A DNA stretch of 64,000 bases from Burkholderia sp. PAMC 26561 (GTDB taxonomy: Bacteria > Pseudomonadota > Gammaproteobacteria > Burkholderiales > Burkholderiaceae), in contig NZ_CP014309.1 in assembly GCF_001557535.2 (NCBI RefSeq), positions 558,001 to 622,000 on the forward strand, in the 5' to 3' direction. The translations under genes and the position numbers were made by a program. This document shows, in pieces, positions 53,968-62,286 of this stretch. How positions within the stretch are numbered: position 1 is the stretch's first letter; every line of letters begins with the position of its first letter. The notes below the pieces were generated by a model, which worked only from the letters and a program-made list of their open reading frames with translations, was not told where the DNA came from and made no database searches.

Positions 53968-55199
53968 TCCTCGGTGACCGGAACCAGCAAGCCATCCCGT
54001 CCCACCGTGAAATTGAAACCGCGCCACACCACACGCGATGAAACAAAACTCAGCAGGTAGACCGCGAACAGCACAATATCCCAGATCGGCAACAGCGCGA
54101 TGCCCGCAGCCGGTCGTCTTAGCGCCTTGTTCATCTGAAGCTTGAGCGCAAGCCGCGCGATGATTGCCGTTCCGACGGTGGTCCACGCCCACATTGCGCC
54201 GCCCGACACCACCACACTCAGCAAGGCAAAGGCCAGCGGATGCGTCAGCACCGAACCCAGGTGTCCGGCAGGATCGATAGTACGGATCGTTCGGCTCCAT
54301 CGCAACTCGTGCGCGACAAACTCGGCCGCGTTTTTTTCCACGCACGCATGGGTCACCGCAAATGCAGGCACGACGACTTTCTCCCCGGCAAGACGTACCG
54401 CCTCGCCAATGGCATGGTCTTCGGCAAGATGATGGACGAACTGCGAAAAGCCGCCAATTTTCTCGAGCGTAGCGCGGCGCATGGCGAGCGTCTGTCCGAA
54501 ACACGGCCGCGCCATACCGGACGCCAGACCAAGTACAACGCCCGGCAGAAACTGATAATTGCTGGCATCGGCGGAAAGACTGCCCCAGAAACCGGCGTCG
54601 GGTTTCCCCCAGTACAAGCACGTTACAAGACCCACGCCAGGTTGATGCAGCTCCCCGAGCACGCGTCGTAGATAGTTCTGCTCCACAGCCACGTCGCTGT
54701 CCGCGAAGACAAGGATATCGTGACGGGCCTCGGGCAGCATGTTGAGGACGTTGCTCATCTTGCGGTTCGGCCCGTACAAGCGGGCGTCGGACACTACGGT
54801 GATGTCCGCATCCGGAAAAAGCCCGCGTACGTGGCGGACCACGTCGAGCGCAACGTCGCGCGAATCATGCACGCCGAACAGAAACTGGATAGGCCCCGGG
54901 TAGTCTTGCTCACAGAACGAAACGAGGTTTTGCATCAGCGCGAGTTCCGCGCCATGCAGCGGCTTTACGATGGTCACCGCGGGAAACGTCGTGGCCTCGA
55001 CCACCGGCCGCGAGAAAAAGCGCCGCACGAGTAAGGTAGCGACTACGGTGTAGCTGACGCCGAAGACCACGCATGACGCGGTGATCCACATAGCGGGGCC
55101 CTGCACCCATTGCGCAAAATCGCCCGGAAGCAGATAGGCGAGCAATGCCGTCGAACAAAGGATCGCGACAACGCAGGCAATCCAGAGGGAATGCTTCAT
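53964..55199 (-). CDS. hpnI: Hopanoid-associated glycosyltransferase, HpnI type (copy 2)
   Basis: A 411-residue GT2 protein starting at the ATG at 55199 (MKHSLWIACVVAI). It carries two N-terminal TM segments, VTIVKPLHGAELALMQNL, FLFGVHDSRDVALD, ILVFADSDVAVEQNYL (DxD), GQTLAMRRATLEKIGG, LAEDHAIGE and AHELRWSRTIR. In the last motif the Gln of the usual QxxRW is His-Glu-Leu, unlike copy 1. The C-terminus is membrane-embedded. It lies between hpnJ and the HpnL gene in one operon. Two HpnI-type enzymes in the same locus suggest different acceptors or donors. Confidence 0.87.
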   Translation of the reverse strand: MKHSLWIACVVAILCSTALLAYLLPGDFAQWVQGPAMWITASCVVFGVSYTVVATLLVRRFFSRPVVEATTFPAVTIVKPLHGAELALMQNLVSFCEQDYPGPIQFLFGVHDSRDVALDVVRHVRGLFPDADITVVSDARLYGPNRKMSNVLNMLPEARHDILVFADSDVAVEQNYLRRVLGELHQPGVGLVTCLYWGKPDAGFWGSLSADASNYQFLPGVVLGLASGMARPCFGQTLAMRRATLEKIGGFSQFVHHLAEDHAIGEAVRLAGEKVVVPAFAVTHACVEKNAAEFVAHELRWSRTIRTIDPAGHLGSVLTHPLAFALLSVVVSGGAMWAWTTVGTAIIARLALKLQMNKALRRPAAGIALLPIWDIVLFAVYLLSFVSSRVVWRGFNFTVGRDGLLVPVTEE

Positions 55200-55230
55200 C
55201 GCCCAATGCCGAGCCGGGTTACACGAACCC

Positions 55231-56652
55231 TCATGCCTTGTGGGCTCTGAGGAAGCTGAAGAATTCAACGCCTTCGCGCAAGCGCCGACACATCATTTCC
55301 CAGCTCACCAGCATTTCCCGCACGATTTCCCAAATCTTCGATGGACGGAAATAGAAGCGCTTATAAAAGGTCTCAAGCCCGTGATAAATCTCGTCGCGCG
55401 ACAGATGCGGATAGCCAATCGCCGCCAGCTGCACACCCTTTGAACTGACGAGGTTGATGACCTTGTTTTCCTGCATCCAGCCGTTTTCTATGGCTTGCTT
55501 ATAAAGCGTCGTGCCCGGGTATGGCGCGGCAAGCGACACCTGGATGGTATGCGGGTTGATTTGCTTTGCGTATTCGATGGTCTTTTCGATTGTGTCGCGC
55601 GTCTCGCCTGGCAGGCCGAGGATGAACGTGCCGTGGATCTTGATGCCGAGCTTGCGACAGTCCTCACTGAACCGCCTCGCGATATCCGTGCGCAATCCTT
55701 TCTTGATGTTGAGAAGAATCTGGTCATCGCCTGATTCATAACCCACCAGTAAGAGGCGAAGACCATTTTCCTTCATGATCTTCAGCGTGGAAAAAGGGAC
55801 GTTCGCTTTTGCGTTGCACGACCATGTCACGCCGAGCTTGCCGAGCCCCCGCGCAATCTCTTCAACGCGCGGCTTGAAGTCGGTGAAAGTGTCGTCGTCG
55901 AACATGATCTCCTTTACTTCAGGCATGTTGTCGCGAATCCACCTCACTTCATCCAGCACGTTATCAACCGACCGTGTGCGGTACCGGTGGCCGCCAACGG
56001 TCTGCGGCCACAAGCAGAACGTGCATTTTGACCGGCAGCCGCGACCGGTATAGATCGATACATACGGATGTTTCAAATATCCGATGAAATAATTTTTGAT
56101 CTTCAGATCGCGTTTATAGATCGGCGCGACGAATGGCAGTTCGTCCATGTTTTCCAGTATTGGACGCGCTTCGTTGTGTTCAAGCGAACCATCCGCTGCG
56201 CGATAGCTCAGGCCCTGGATATTGGCCAAGGGAATACCCTGCGCAACATCGCGGCAAGTGAAATCGAATTCTTCCCGGCACACAAAGTCGATAGCATCGC
56301 TCGCCGCCAGCGAGTTGTGCGGATCGACTGCGACCTTCGCACCCACCATGCCGATGAAGACAGTCGGGTTCTTCCTTTTCAGGTCTTCGGCAAAGAGCGC
56401 GTCGGTGGGGAACGAGGGCGTGCTGGTATGGATGACAACGAGTTCATAGCCGGCTGCAATTTCAAGCGTATCTGCGACCGACAAACCGTCGGCGGGCGCA
56501 TCGAGTACGCGGCTGTCCGGTACCAGCGCCGCGGGCTGCGCAAGCCACGTGGGATACCAGAATGATCGTACTTCCCGCTTGGCCTGATAGCGCGATCCGG
56601 CTCCGCCATCGAAACCATCGTACGAAGGCGCTTGCAGAAAAAGTGTTTTCAT
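55231..56652 (-). CDS. hpnJ: Hopanoid biosynthesis-associated radical SAM protein HpnJ
   Basis: A 473-residue B12-binding/radical SAM protein. The start at 56652 (MKTLFLQAPSYDGFDGG) has GGAGTGTTC upstream; a GTG two codons earlier is an alternative. The N-terminal half (about residues 1-180) is cobalamin-domain-like, with VIHTSTPSFPTD. The cluster-binding motif is YTGRGCRSKCTFCLWPQ (CxxxCxxC), followed by MFDDDTFTD, SGDDQILLNIKKG and FILGLPGETRDT, the SAM-binding elements. HpnJ is implicated in making the cyclitol ether from the glucosamine-linked hopanoid. It heads the minus-strand operon hpnJ-hpnI-hpnL. Confidence 0.93.
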   Translation of the reverse strand: MKTLFLQAPSYDGFDGGAGSRYQAKREVRSFWYPTWLAQPAALVPDSRVLDAPADGLSVADTLEIAAGYELVVIHTSTPSFPTDALFAEDLKRKNPTVFIGMVGAKVAVDPHNSLAASDAIDFVCREEFDFTCRDVAQGIPLANIQGLSYRAADGSLEHNEARPILENMDELPFVAPIYKRDLKIKNYFIGYLKHPYVSIYTGRGCRSKCTFCLWPQTVGGHRYRTRSVDNVLDEVRWIRDNMPEVKEIMFDDDTFTDFKPRVEEIARGLGKLGVTWSCNAKANVPFSTLKIMKENGLRLLLVGYESGDDQILLNIKKGLRTDIARRFSEDCRKLGIKIHGTFILGLPGETRDTIEKTIEYAKQINPHTIQVSLAAPYPGTTLYKQAIENGWMQENKVINLVSSKGVQLAAIGYPHLSRDEIYHGLETFYKRFYFRPSKIWEIVREMLVSWEMMCRRLREGVEFFSFLRAHKA

Positions 56653-57129
56653 GAACACTCCGGGGTTACCGATGAAATGTTGGCTTGAAGCAATACGAAA
56701 GGGTTGTCTCCGCGCTATTCAGCATGACTGATTGATGCCATGCGAACGTCTGGCTTTCGGTCCGATTTGGGTAAGACTTAAGGCACCACCGGCTCTTAAA
56801 CGCGCGGCTTCCTATGACAGGATACTTGAACAATTGCTGTACTAACTTAGCGAGACATTACGACTTTCACCAAACCGAAAGCTAGGGGTCGTGCCACATC
56901 GGATCGAGAAAGATCTCGGCTGAACCCTTAAGTTAAAAACTTGTCGGCAGGCCTCACCTCAATTTCATGTAGTGAAGGGTATCTGCGGCTTAAAGCACAG
57001 GTCAGGTTCGGTTTTCAATTGAACGCAATGGAAAAACGAAGGGCGATGTCCAAATTCTGGCACAGGAACAAACCATGCTATTGCAGTTCGTACGTTTCTC
57101 CTCCCTCGCTTTTTGCACAGACCAAACAC
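56653..57129. other. Divergent intergenic region between hopanoid and lar operons
   Basis: A 477-nt interval between divergent operons. It should hold promoters for hpnJ and larC. I saw AT-rich patches but no long palindrome. The open frame that runs into larC from 56941 lacks a good start and family similarity. Confidence 0.4.
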
Positions 57130-58365
57130 ATGAGAGTTCATCTCGACCTAGTTGGTGGAATAGCTGGCGATATGTTCATCGCAACCATGCTGAGTGCCTT
57201 CCCTGAACATGCAAGTGAAACGATTCGCGTTGTCGAGCGTATGTTCAGCGATAGAGGTGTCCAGTGCACTTTGCATCCGCACAACGATTCGATACTCAAT
57301 GGTTTCACGTTCAGTGTGGAACTGGCAGGATCAGGCGGACGGCATCTCGCTTCCATACGTCATGAACATGCGCCCGGACACAGTCACGACCATGTGCACT
57401 GGAGTGATATTCGCGCGCGACTCCGGCAAGACCTGCCTGCGGCAATCGCCAAGCATGCGGTTAGCATCTTTGAGCTTCTCGCGCAAGCTGAAGGAAAGGT
57501 ACATGGCGTCCCGCCGAGCGAGGTTGTGTTTCATGAGGTAGGCGCATGGGACTCGATTGCGGATATCGTCGGCGCGGCTTATCTGATCGATGTGATTAGT
57601 GCGAGCTGGACCGTCAGCGCCATCCCGATCGGTGGCGGCAGAATCAAGACTGCGCACGGAATCATGCCGGTTCCGGCTCCAGCTACCGCACTACTGCTCG
57701 AAGGTTTCGACATGGTGGACGACGGGGTCCCGGGAGAACGCGTCACACCGACCGGTGCGGCAATCCTCAAATACCTGTGTCGCGGCGAAGCTGCGACGAA
57801 CCGGGTCTCAGGAAAATTGTCTCGCTCTGGACTCGGATTTGGCACGCGCAAACTCGATGGCATCAGCAACTGCGTTCGAGCGCTCGTGTTTGACGACACC
57901 AGATCTATAGCGCCAACGGGCGACACGCATCGCCAACTTGCTGTAATTGAATTCGAAGTTGACGATCAGAGCGCGGAGGATCTCGCAATGGGCCTTTCCC
58001 ACCTGCGCGCGCACGAGCACATCTTCGACGTCGTGCAGTCTGCCGTGTTCGGAAAAAAAGGACGCATGGCGACATCGGTGCGGGTGCTGGCATCGCCGGG
58101 AGCGATAGACGCTGTGCTCGATGCCTGCTTCCGCGAAACCACCACCATTGGACTCCGATACCACCTAGTTCACGGAGCTGCCCTCGCGCGCCGGGCAGTC
58201 GAGGTGGACGTGGACGGCGAGCGCGTGCGGGTGAAAAGTGTCGAGCGGCCCGGCGGGATCTCTGCGAAAGCCGAGGCCGATGACGTCATGGCTCGGCAAG
58301 ACCATGCTCAACGCATGGCGACACGCACGCGGGCCGTGCAAGCCGCATTAACCGACAAAGCCTGA
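57130..58365 (+). CDS. larC: LarC, nickel-insertion protein for nickel-pincer nucleotide (NPN) cofactor
   Basis: A 411-residue single-ORF LarC. The ATG at 57130 opens MRVHLDLVGGIAGDMFIATM, the family's N-terminal signature with GDM. A His-rich stretch follows at residues 78-90 (HEHAPGHSHDHVH, six His), likely binding nickel. VFHEVGAWDSIADIVG, GRIKTAHGIMPVPAPATALLL and GVPGERVTPTGAAIL are strong LarC motifs. The C-terminal domain is VIEFEVDDQSAEDLAMGL through VRVKSVERPGG. LarC inserts Ni using CTP. In Lactiplantibacillus the gene is split into larC1/larC2 and joined by frameshifting; here it is fused. The next gene follows after 18 nt. Confidence 0.93.
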   Translation: MRVHLDLVGGIAGDMFIATMLSAFPEHASETIRVVERMFSDRGVQCTLHPHNDSILNGFTFSVELAGSGGRHLASIRHEHAPGHSHDHVHWSDIRARLRQDLPAAIAKHAVSIFELLAQAEGKVHGVPPSEVVFHEVGAWDSIADIVGAAYLIDVISASWTVSAIPIGGGRIKTAHGIMPVPAPATALLLEGFDMVDDGVPGERVTPTGAAILKYLCRGEAATNRVSGKLSRSGLGFGTRKLDGISNCVRALVFDDTRSIAPTGDTHRQLAVIEFEVDDQSAEDLAMGLSHLRAHEHIFDVVQSAVFGKKGRMATSVRVLASPGAIDAVLDACFRETTTIGLRYHLVHGAALARRAVEVDVDGERVRVKSVERPGGISAKAEADDVMARQDHAQRMATRTRAVQAALTDKA

Positions 58366-58383
58366 CTTACCTCAGAGGAAACC

Positions 58384-59196
58384 ATGTTCGCTGCTTTGAT
58401 CCAGATACTGGACTCGCTTGGAGATATCGCCGTCGCGGTCAGCGGCGGAGTCGACAGCATGACACTGTCCTGTGTCGCGCATCGCGCTGGGAAGCGCAAC
58501 GGTGCCACCGTCAGGATGTTGCACGCGAGCTCGCCCGCTGTGCCCGCCGAAGCTACGGAGCGTGTCAGGCATGTCGCGGCGGTGGAAGGCTGGTCGCTAT
58601 CCGTGATCGACGCCAATGAGTTCGGCAATGCGCACTACCGCGAGAATCCGGTCAATCGCTGCTTCTTCTGCAAGAGCCAGCTTTACTCCACCATTCAGGC
58701 GCAAACAAATGTACAGATCGTGTCGGGCGCGAACACGGACGATCTGGGTGAATATCGGCCGGGACTCGATGCGGCGCGTGAGCGCGACGTCCGGCATCCT
58801 TATATAGAAGCGGGTATCGACAAGGCCGGCGTACGGCGCATTGCCCGCGAAATGGGCCTGGAATCGATCGCCGACCTGCCGTCGTCCCCATGCTTGTCCA
58901 GCCGCATAGAAACGGGAATACGCATTGAAGCGCCATCACTTGAATTTGTTCATCGAGTCGAGAAGCTGGTTGCAGCGGCGCTCACAGCTGCCACGGTGCG
59001 ATGCCGCGTGCGGGCGTTGAGCGTCGTTATCGAGCTAGACGACCAGAGTCTCGCAGCGCTGACGCCTTCGATAACCGCTCACCTGATCGCTGCGATCAAG
59101 GCAGAAGGTGAAGCAACAGGTCGGCCGCTCATGGGGTCGCCGCCATACTTCGCGCCCTATAAGGTTGGCAGCGCATTTCTGACGAGGCAGGCATGA
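58384..59196 (+). CDS. larE: LarE, sulfur-donating synthetase for NPN cofactor
   Basis: A 270-residue PP-loop ATP pyrophosphatase with RBS AGAGGAAACC. The PP-loop is AVSGGVDSMTLS (residues 18-29). VNRCFFCKSQLY (Cys93/Cys96), GANTDDLGEYRPG and LPSSPCLSSRIETGI follow. Cys170 in the last motif occupies the position of the sacrificial Cys that donates sulfur in the characterised L. plantarum enzyme, so this is the Cys-type (not the [4Fe-4S] three-Cys) version by this reading. It adenylates the pyridinium dicarboxylate and inserts sulfur. It lies between larC and larB with a 4-nt overlap to larB. Confidence 0.93.
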   Translation: MFAALIQILDSLGDIAVAVSGGVDSMTLSCVAHRAGKRNGATVRMLHASSPAVPAEATERVRHVAAVEGWSLSVIDANEFGNAHYRENPVNRCFFCKSQLYSTIQAQTNVQIVSGANTDDLGEYRPGLDAARERDVRHPYIEAGIDKAGVRRIAREMGLESIADLPSSPCLSSRIETGIRIEAPSLEFVHRVEKLVAAALTAATVRCRVRALSVVIELDDQSLAALTPSITAHLIAAIKAEGEATGRPLMGSPPYFAPYKVGSAFLTRQA

Positions 59197-59915
59197 TTCA
59201 GGACGAAGTTAAACTGGATTTCAGGCGCGCCGAGCGGACCGGTTTGGAAGAAGCAGTCTATGGCGCAGGCAAGTCGCCCGCACAGATCGCGTTCATTGTG
59301 GAAGCAGCAGTCGAACGTGGAGCACGTCTGCTCATCACACGGCTGTCGCAGTCGCAATTTGATGCGATTCCCGAGACGGTACGCGGCTGCTTGGATTACT
59401 GCGCGGTGTCCTCCACCGCGCGAGCAGGCAGCGCGCTACCTCTGTCGAAGGCGTCACGCATTGCGCTGCTTGCAGCCGGTACATCGGACATTCCAGTCGC
59501 TAGGGAAGCTGAACGCACGCTTCACCACTATGGCGAAGACGCGACCCTCTTCGTGGATGTCGGTGTCGCCGGACTGTGGCGCCTGATGACGCGTATCGAA
59601 GCGATCAGCGAGTTCCCGGTCGTGATCGCGATTGCCGGAATGGACGCCGCGTTGCCGACAGTCGTCGGAGGGTTGATCAAAAGCGCCTTGATCGCGGTGC
59701 CGACGTCGGTAGGTTACGGCGTGGCGACAGGTGGGCGCACCGCACTCGACGCCATTCTCGCAACCTGTTCGCCGGGCATTTCAGTTGTGAATATCGACAA
59801 TGGCTTTGGCGCTGCCTGCGCGGCAATACGCATTGTCAATGCCATCGACGCCGCCGTGCAGGCGGTTTCCACATCGCACGAATCCTCATTGATATCTCAG
59901 GAGAACCGGTCATGA
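59193..59915 (+). CDS. larB: LarB, NaAD carboxylase/hydrolase for NPN cofactor
   Basis: A 240-residue LarB related to the phosphoribosylaminoimidazole carboxylase PurE fold. The catalytic region shows LLAAGTSDIPVAREAERTL, VVIAIAGMDAALPTVVGG, PTSVGYGVATGGRTAL and CSPGISVVNIDNGFGAA, all characteristic. LarB carboxylates nicotinic acid adenine dinucleotide and releases AMP to start NPN synthesis. Its ATG overlaps the larE stop (ATGA, 59193-59196) and its own stop overlaps the ATG of the aldo/keto reductase, giving a tightly coupled run of larC-larE-larB-AKR. No larA (lactate racemase) gene is present in the window. Confidence 0.94.
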   Translation: MIQDEVKLDFRRAERTGLEEAVYGAGKSPAQIAFIVEAAVERGARLLITRLSQSQFDAIPETVRGCLDYCAVSSTARAGSALPLSKASRIALLAAGTSDIPVAREAERTLHHYGEDATLFVDVGVAGLWRLMTRIEAISEFPVVIAIAGMDAALPTVVGGLIKSALIAVPTSVGYGVATGGRTALDAILATCSPGISVVNIDNGFGAACAAIRIVNAIDAAVQAVSTSHESSLISQENRS

Positions 59916-61042
59916 AACGACGTACCTTCCTGCAAGGCACGGCAGCAGGCGCCGCGGCAGCCGCCGCTCATGGAACGGCCTCGGCGCAGGCCTCCCCGGC
60001 AGACATGTCGACCAACGCAGACGGAACTGTTGGTAACCTCGACCCGCGCATGCTACTTCGGGTCACCGATCCAGGCGAACGGCGCGGTGACATGTTGTAC
60101 CGCACACTAGGGCGCACGGGTGAAAAGGTGTCTGCGATTGGGCTGGGCGGTTCGCACATAGGCAAGCCGCCAGTCGATGAAAAAATGGCGGTCAAGTTGA
60201 TTCAGGCCGCGCTTGACCGCGGCATCAATTTCCTCGACAACTCGTGGGATTACAACGGCGGTCAAAGCGAGATTCGCATGGGCACCGCGCTTTCACAAGG
60301 CGGCTACAGGAACAAGGCATTCCTTATGACAAAGATAGACGGACGCACCAAGATGTCCGCGCAGCAACAACTTGACGAGTCGCTGCAACGTATGAAGGTT
60401 GATCATATTGACCTAGTGCAGTTTCACGAAATCCTCCGCTTCGACGATCCTGACCGCATCTTTGCAAAAGATGGCGCGCTCGAAGCGCTGGTGGCCGCCA
60501 AGCAGGCCGGCAAGGTTCGGTACATCGGCTTTACGGGTCACAAGGACCCACGCATACATCTCTACATGCTGGCCACTGCGGCACGCCACGGTTTCCAGTT
60601 TGACACGGTCCAGATGCCCCTCAATGTCATGGACGCGCACTTTCGCAGTTTTGGACATCTGGTGGTTCCTGAACTTGTTAAACAACAAATTGGCGTGCTG
60701 GGCATGAAGACTTTCGGCGACAGTGTGATCCTAAAAAGCGGCTTGTCGCTTACGCCTCTGGACATGCTTCATTTCTCCTTGAATATGCCGACTTCGGTGG
60801 TCATCACTGGCATCGACAATGAAAAAGTACTGAATCAGGCCTTCGAAGCTACGCGTACATTCAAGCCAATGAGTGCAGACCAAGTGGCAGCCATGGCCGA
60901 TCAGACAAGGCAACTGGCAATGGAAGGTAAGTACGAGCTATTTAAAACATCAAACTATTTTGATACGACTGCCAAGCACCCCGACTTTCTCGGTGGACTG
61001 ACGCCCGGAGTTGAAGACCTCGCGCCGGGCCCTGCGACCTGA
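59912..61042 (+). CDS. Tat-exported aldo/keto reductase coupled to the lar genes
   Basis: A 376-residue AKR-superfamily protein with CAGGAGAACCGG as RBS. The N-terminus MKRRTFLQGTAAGAAAAAAH is a twin-arginine signal with an Ala-rich core, cleaved near ASAQA. The barrel has RTLGRTGEKVSAIGLGGSHIG, INFLDNSWDYNGGQSEIRMG (catalytic Asp/Tyr), AFLMTKIDGR (Lys), DLVQFHEILR (His), VRYIGFTGHKDPR and VVITGIDNEKVL. Its start lies inside the larB stop codon. Export is unusual for AKRs, which bind cytosolic NAD(P)H, although Tat can carry the folded holoprotein. A link to an NPN-dependent sugar or hydroxyacid pathway is inferred from coupling. Confidence 0.88.
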   Translation: MKRRTFLQGTAAGAAAAAAHGTASAQASPADMSTNADGTVGNLDPRMLLRVTDPGERRGDMLYRTLGRTGEKVSAIGLGGSHIGKPPVDEKMAVKLIQAALDRGINFLDNSWDYNGGQSEIRMGTALSQGGYRNKAFLMTKIDGRTKMSAQQQLDESLQRMKVDHIDLVQFHEILRFDDPDRIFAKDGALEALVAAKQAGKVRYIGFTGHKDPRIHLYMLATAARHGFQFDTVQMPLNVMDAHFRSFGHLVVPELVKQQIGVLGMKTFGDSVILKSGLSLTPLDMLHFSLNMPTSVVITGIDNEKVLNQAFEATRTFKPMSADQVAAMADQTRQLAMEGKYELFKTSNYFDTTAKHPDFLGGLTPGVEDLAPGPAT

Positions 61043-61144
61043 TGCGCCGGTTGTGCAAAAGCGCCCTGCCCCACCGCTGACTTTCCCCGATGGCGCCGGG
61101 TGCGGTCCTCTTAACGCTCCGACTCATTCGATCGAGGCTCGCAA

Positions 61145-62215
61145 GTGCCCATGCCTAAACCCTACGCATTATTGCCCGATGGCTTCGGCGCTTCGATAAG
61201 GAGCAAGATCAAGCTGCTCTATCTCGGACTATTTGCCTTCAACGCAGCCGCATGGGCAATGGCGTTCTTGCAGTTCCGCGGTTACCCTTTGTTGATTGGG
61301 ACCAGCTTTCTTGCGTATTCGTTCGGATTGCGTCACGCAGTCGACGCGGATCACATCGCCGCAATCGACAACGTAACGCGCAAGCTCGGAGCAGAAGGTC
61401 GACGCCCCCTGTGCGTCGGTCTGCTTTTTTCACTTGGGCACTCCACAATCGTCGTCCTTGCCTCGGCGTTCGTTGCAGTCACAGCTACAACGCTGGATCA
61501 GCGGTATTCGAATCTCAAAGAGATTGGCGCGGTGATTGGTACCCTGATATCTGCGTTATTTCTCATCGCCATCGCTTGCGTCAATCTGCGAGTTTTGTGC
61601 TCGGCCATTACCGCGCTCAAGCGCGTTCACACCGGGGTGTCCCACACCGATGAACACCTTGAACAGCTATTCGTCAGTCGCGGTTTGTTCGCCAGATTGT
61701 GCCGTCCGCTTTTCCGGCTCATCAACAAGAGCTGGCACATGTATTTTTTAGGCTTTCTTTTTGGCTTGGGATTCGATACCGCCACCGAAGTCGGCATACT
61801 CGGCATATCGGCTACCGGATCCGCCCGCGGACTTCCGGTCTGGTCTATTCTGATTTTCCCGTTGCTTTTCACCGCCGGCATGGCCCTGGTCGATACCAGC
61901 GACAGCATCCTGATGCAAGGCGCTTACGGTTGGGCCCAAATCGATCCGGTTCGAAAACTTTCGTACAACATCATTATCACGGGCTTTTCTGTAGGCGTCG
62001 CCGTCGTGGTTGGTGCCATTGAAGCCTTTGGACTGATTACCCGCTATCTCGATCTGCACGGCAGATTCTGGGACGCGATTTCAAGTCTCAACGATCACTC
62101 AGAAGCAATCGGCTATGCGGTCGTCGGCGTTTTCGCCGCGACGTGGGCCGGCTGGGCTGCCTTCGCCAGATGGAAGCAGGCCGGCGTTCGCAACAATACC
62201 GGCAGTGTTGCTTAA
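61145..62215 (+). CDS. NiCoT-family nickel/cobalt permease (HoxN/NixA type)
   Basis: A 356-residue permease. The GTG at 61145 has GAGG seven nt upstream; an ATG two codons later is possible. The family signature RHAVDADHIAAIDNVTR (HAVDADH, His64-His70) in TM2 is intact, as are LFSLGHSTIVVLAS, LFGLGFDTATEVGIL and LLFTAGMALVDTSDSILM. Eight TM segments fit the hydropathy by eye. It imports Ni2+ (or Co2+). Following the lar genes after a 102-nt gap, it should supply nickel to LarC. Confidence 0.94.
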   Translation: MPMPKPYALLPDGFGASIRSKIKLLYLGLFAFNAAAWAMAFLQFRGYPLLIGTSFLAYSFGLRHAVDADHIAAIDNVTRKLGAEGRRPLCVGLLFSLGHSTIVVLASAFVAVTATTLDQRYSNLKEIGAVIGTLISALFLIAIACVNLRVLCSAITALKRVHTGVSHTDEHLEQLFVSRGLFARLCRPLFRLINKSWHMYFLGFLFGLGFDTATEVGILGISATGSARGLPVWSILIFPLLFTAGMALVDTSDSILMQGAYGWAQIDPVRKLSYNIIITGFSVGVAVVVGAIEAFGLITRYLDLHGRFWDAISSLNDHSEAIGYAVVGVFAATWAGWAAFARWKQAGVRNNTGSVA

Positions 62216-62286
62216 TCATTTAGTCAGTACGCTCATCTTCCACGCATGCAAACCCACATCAACCTGTCTTTATCAGGACCCGCGAC

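Noticed and set aside
53968..54621. N-terminal extension of the HpnL frame
   Set aside because: The extension overlaps the HpnI-type gene in another frame and is Arg/Cys-rich. The ATG at 53967 with a 4-nt gene overlap is the natural start.
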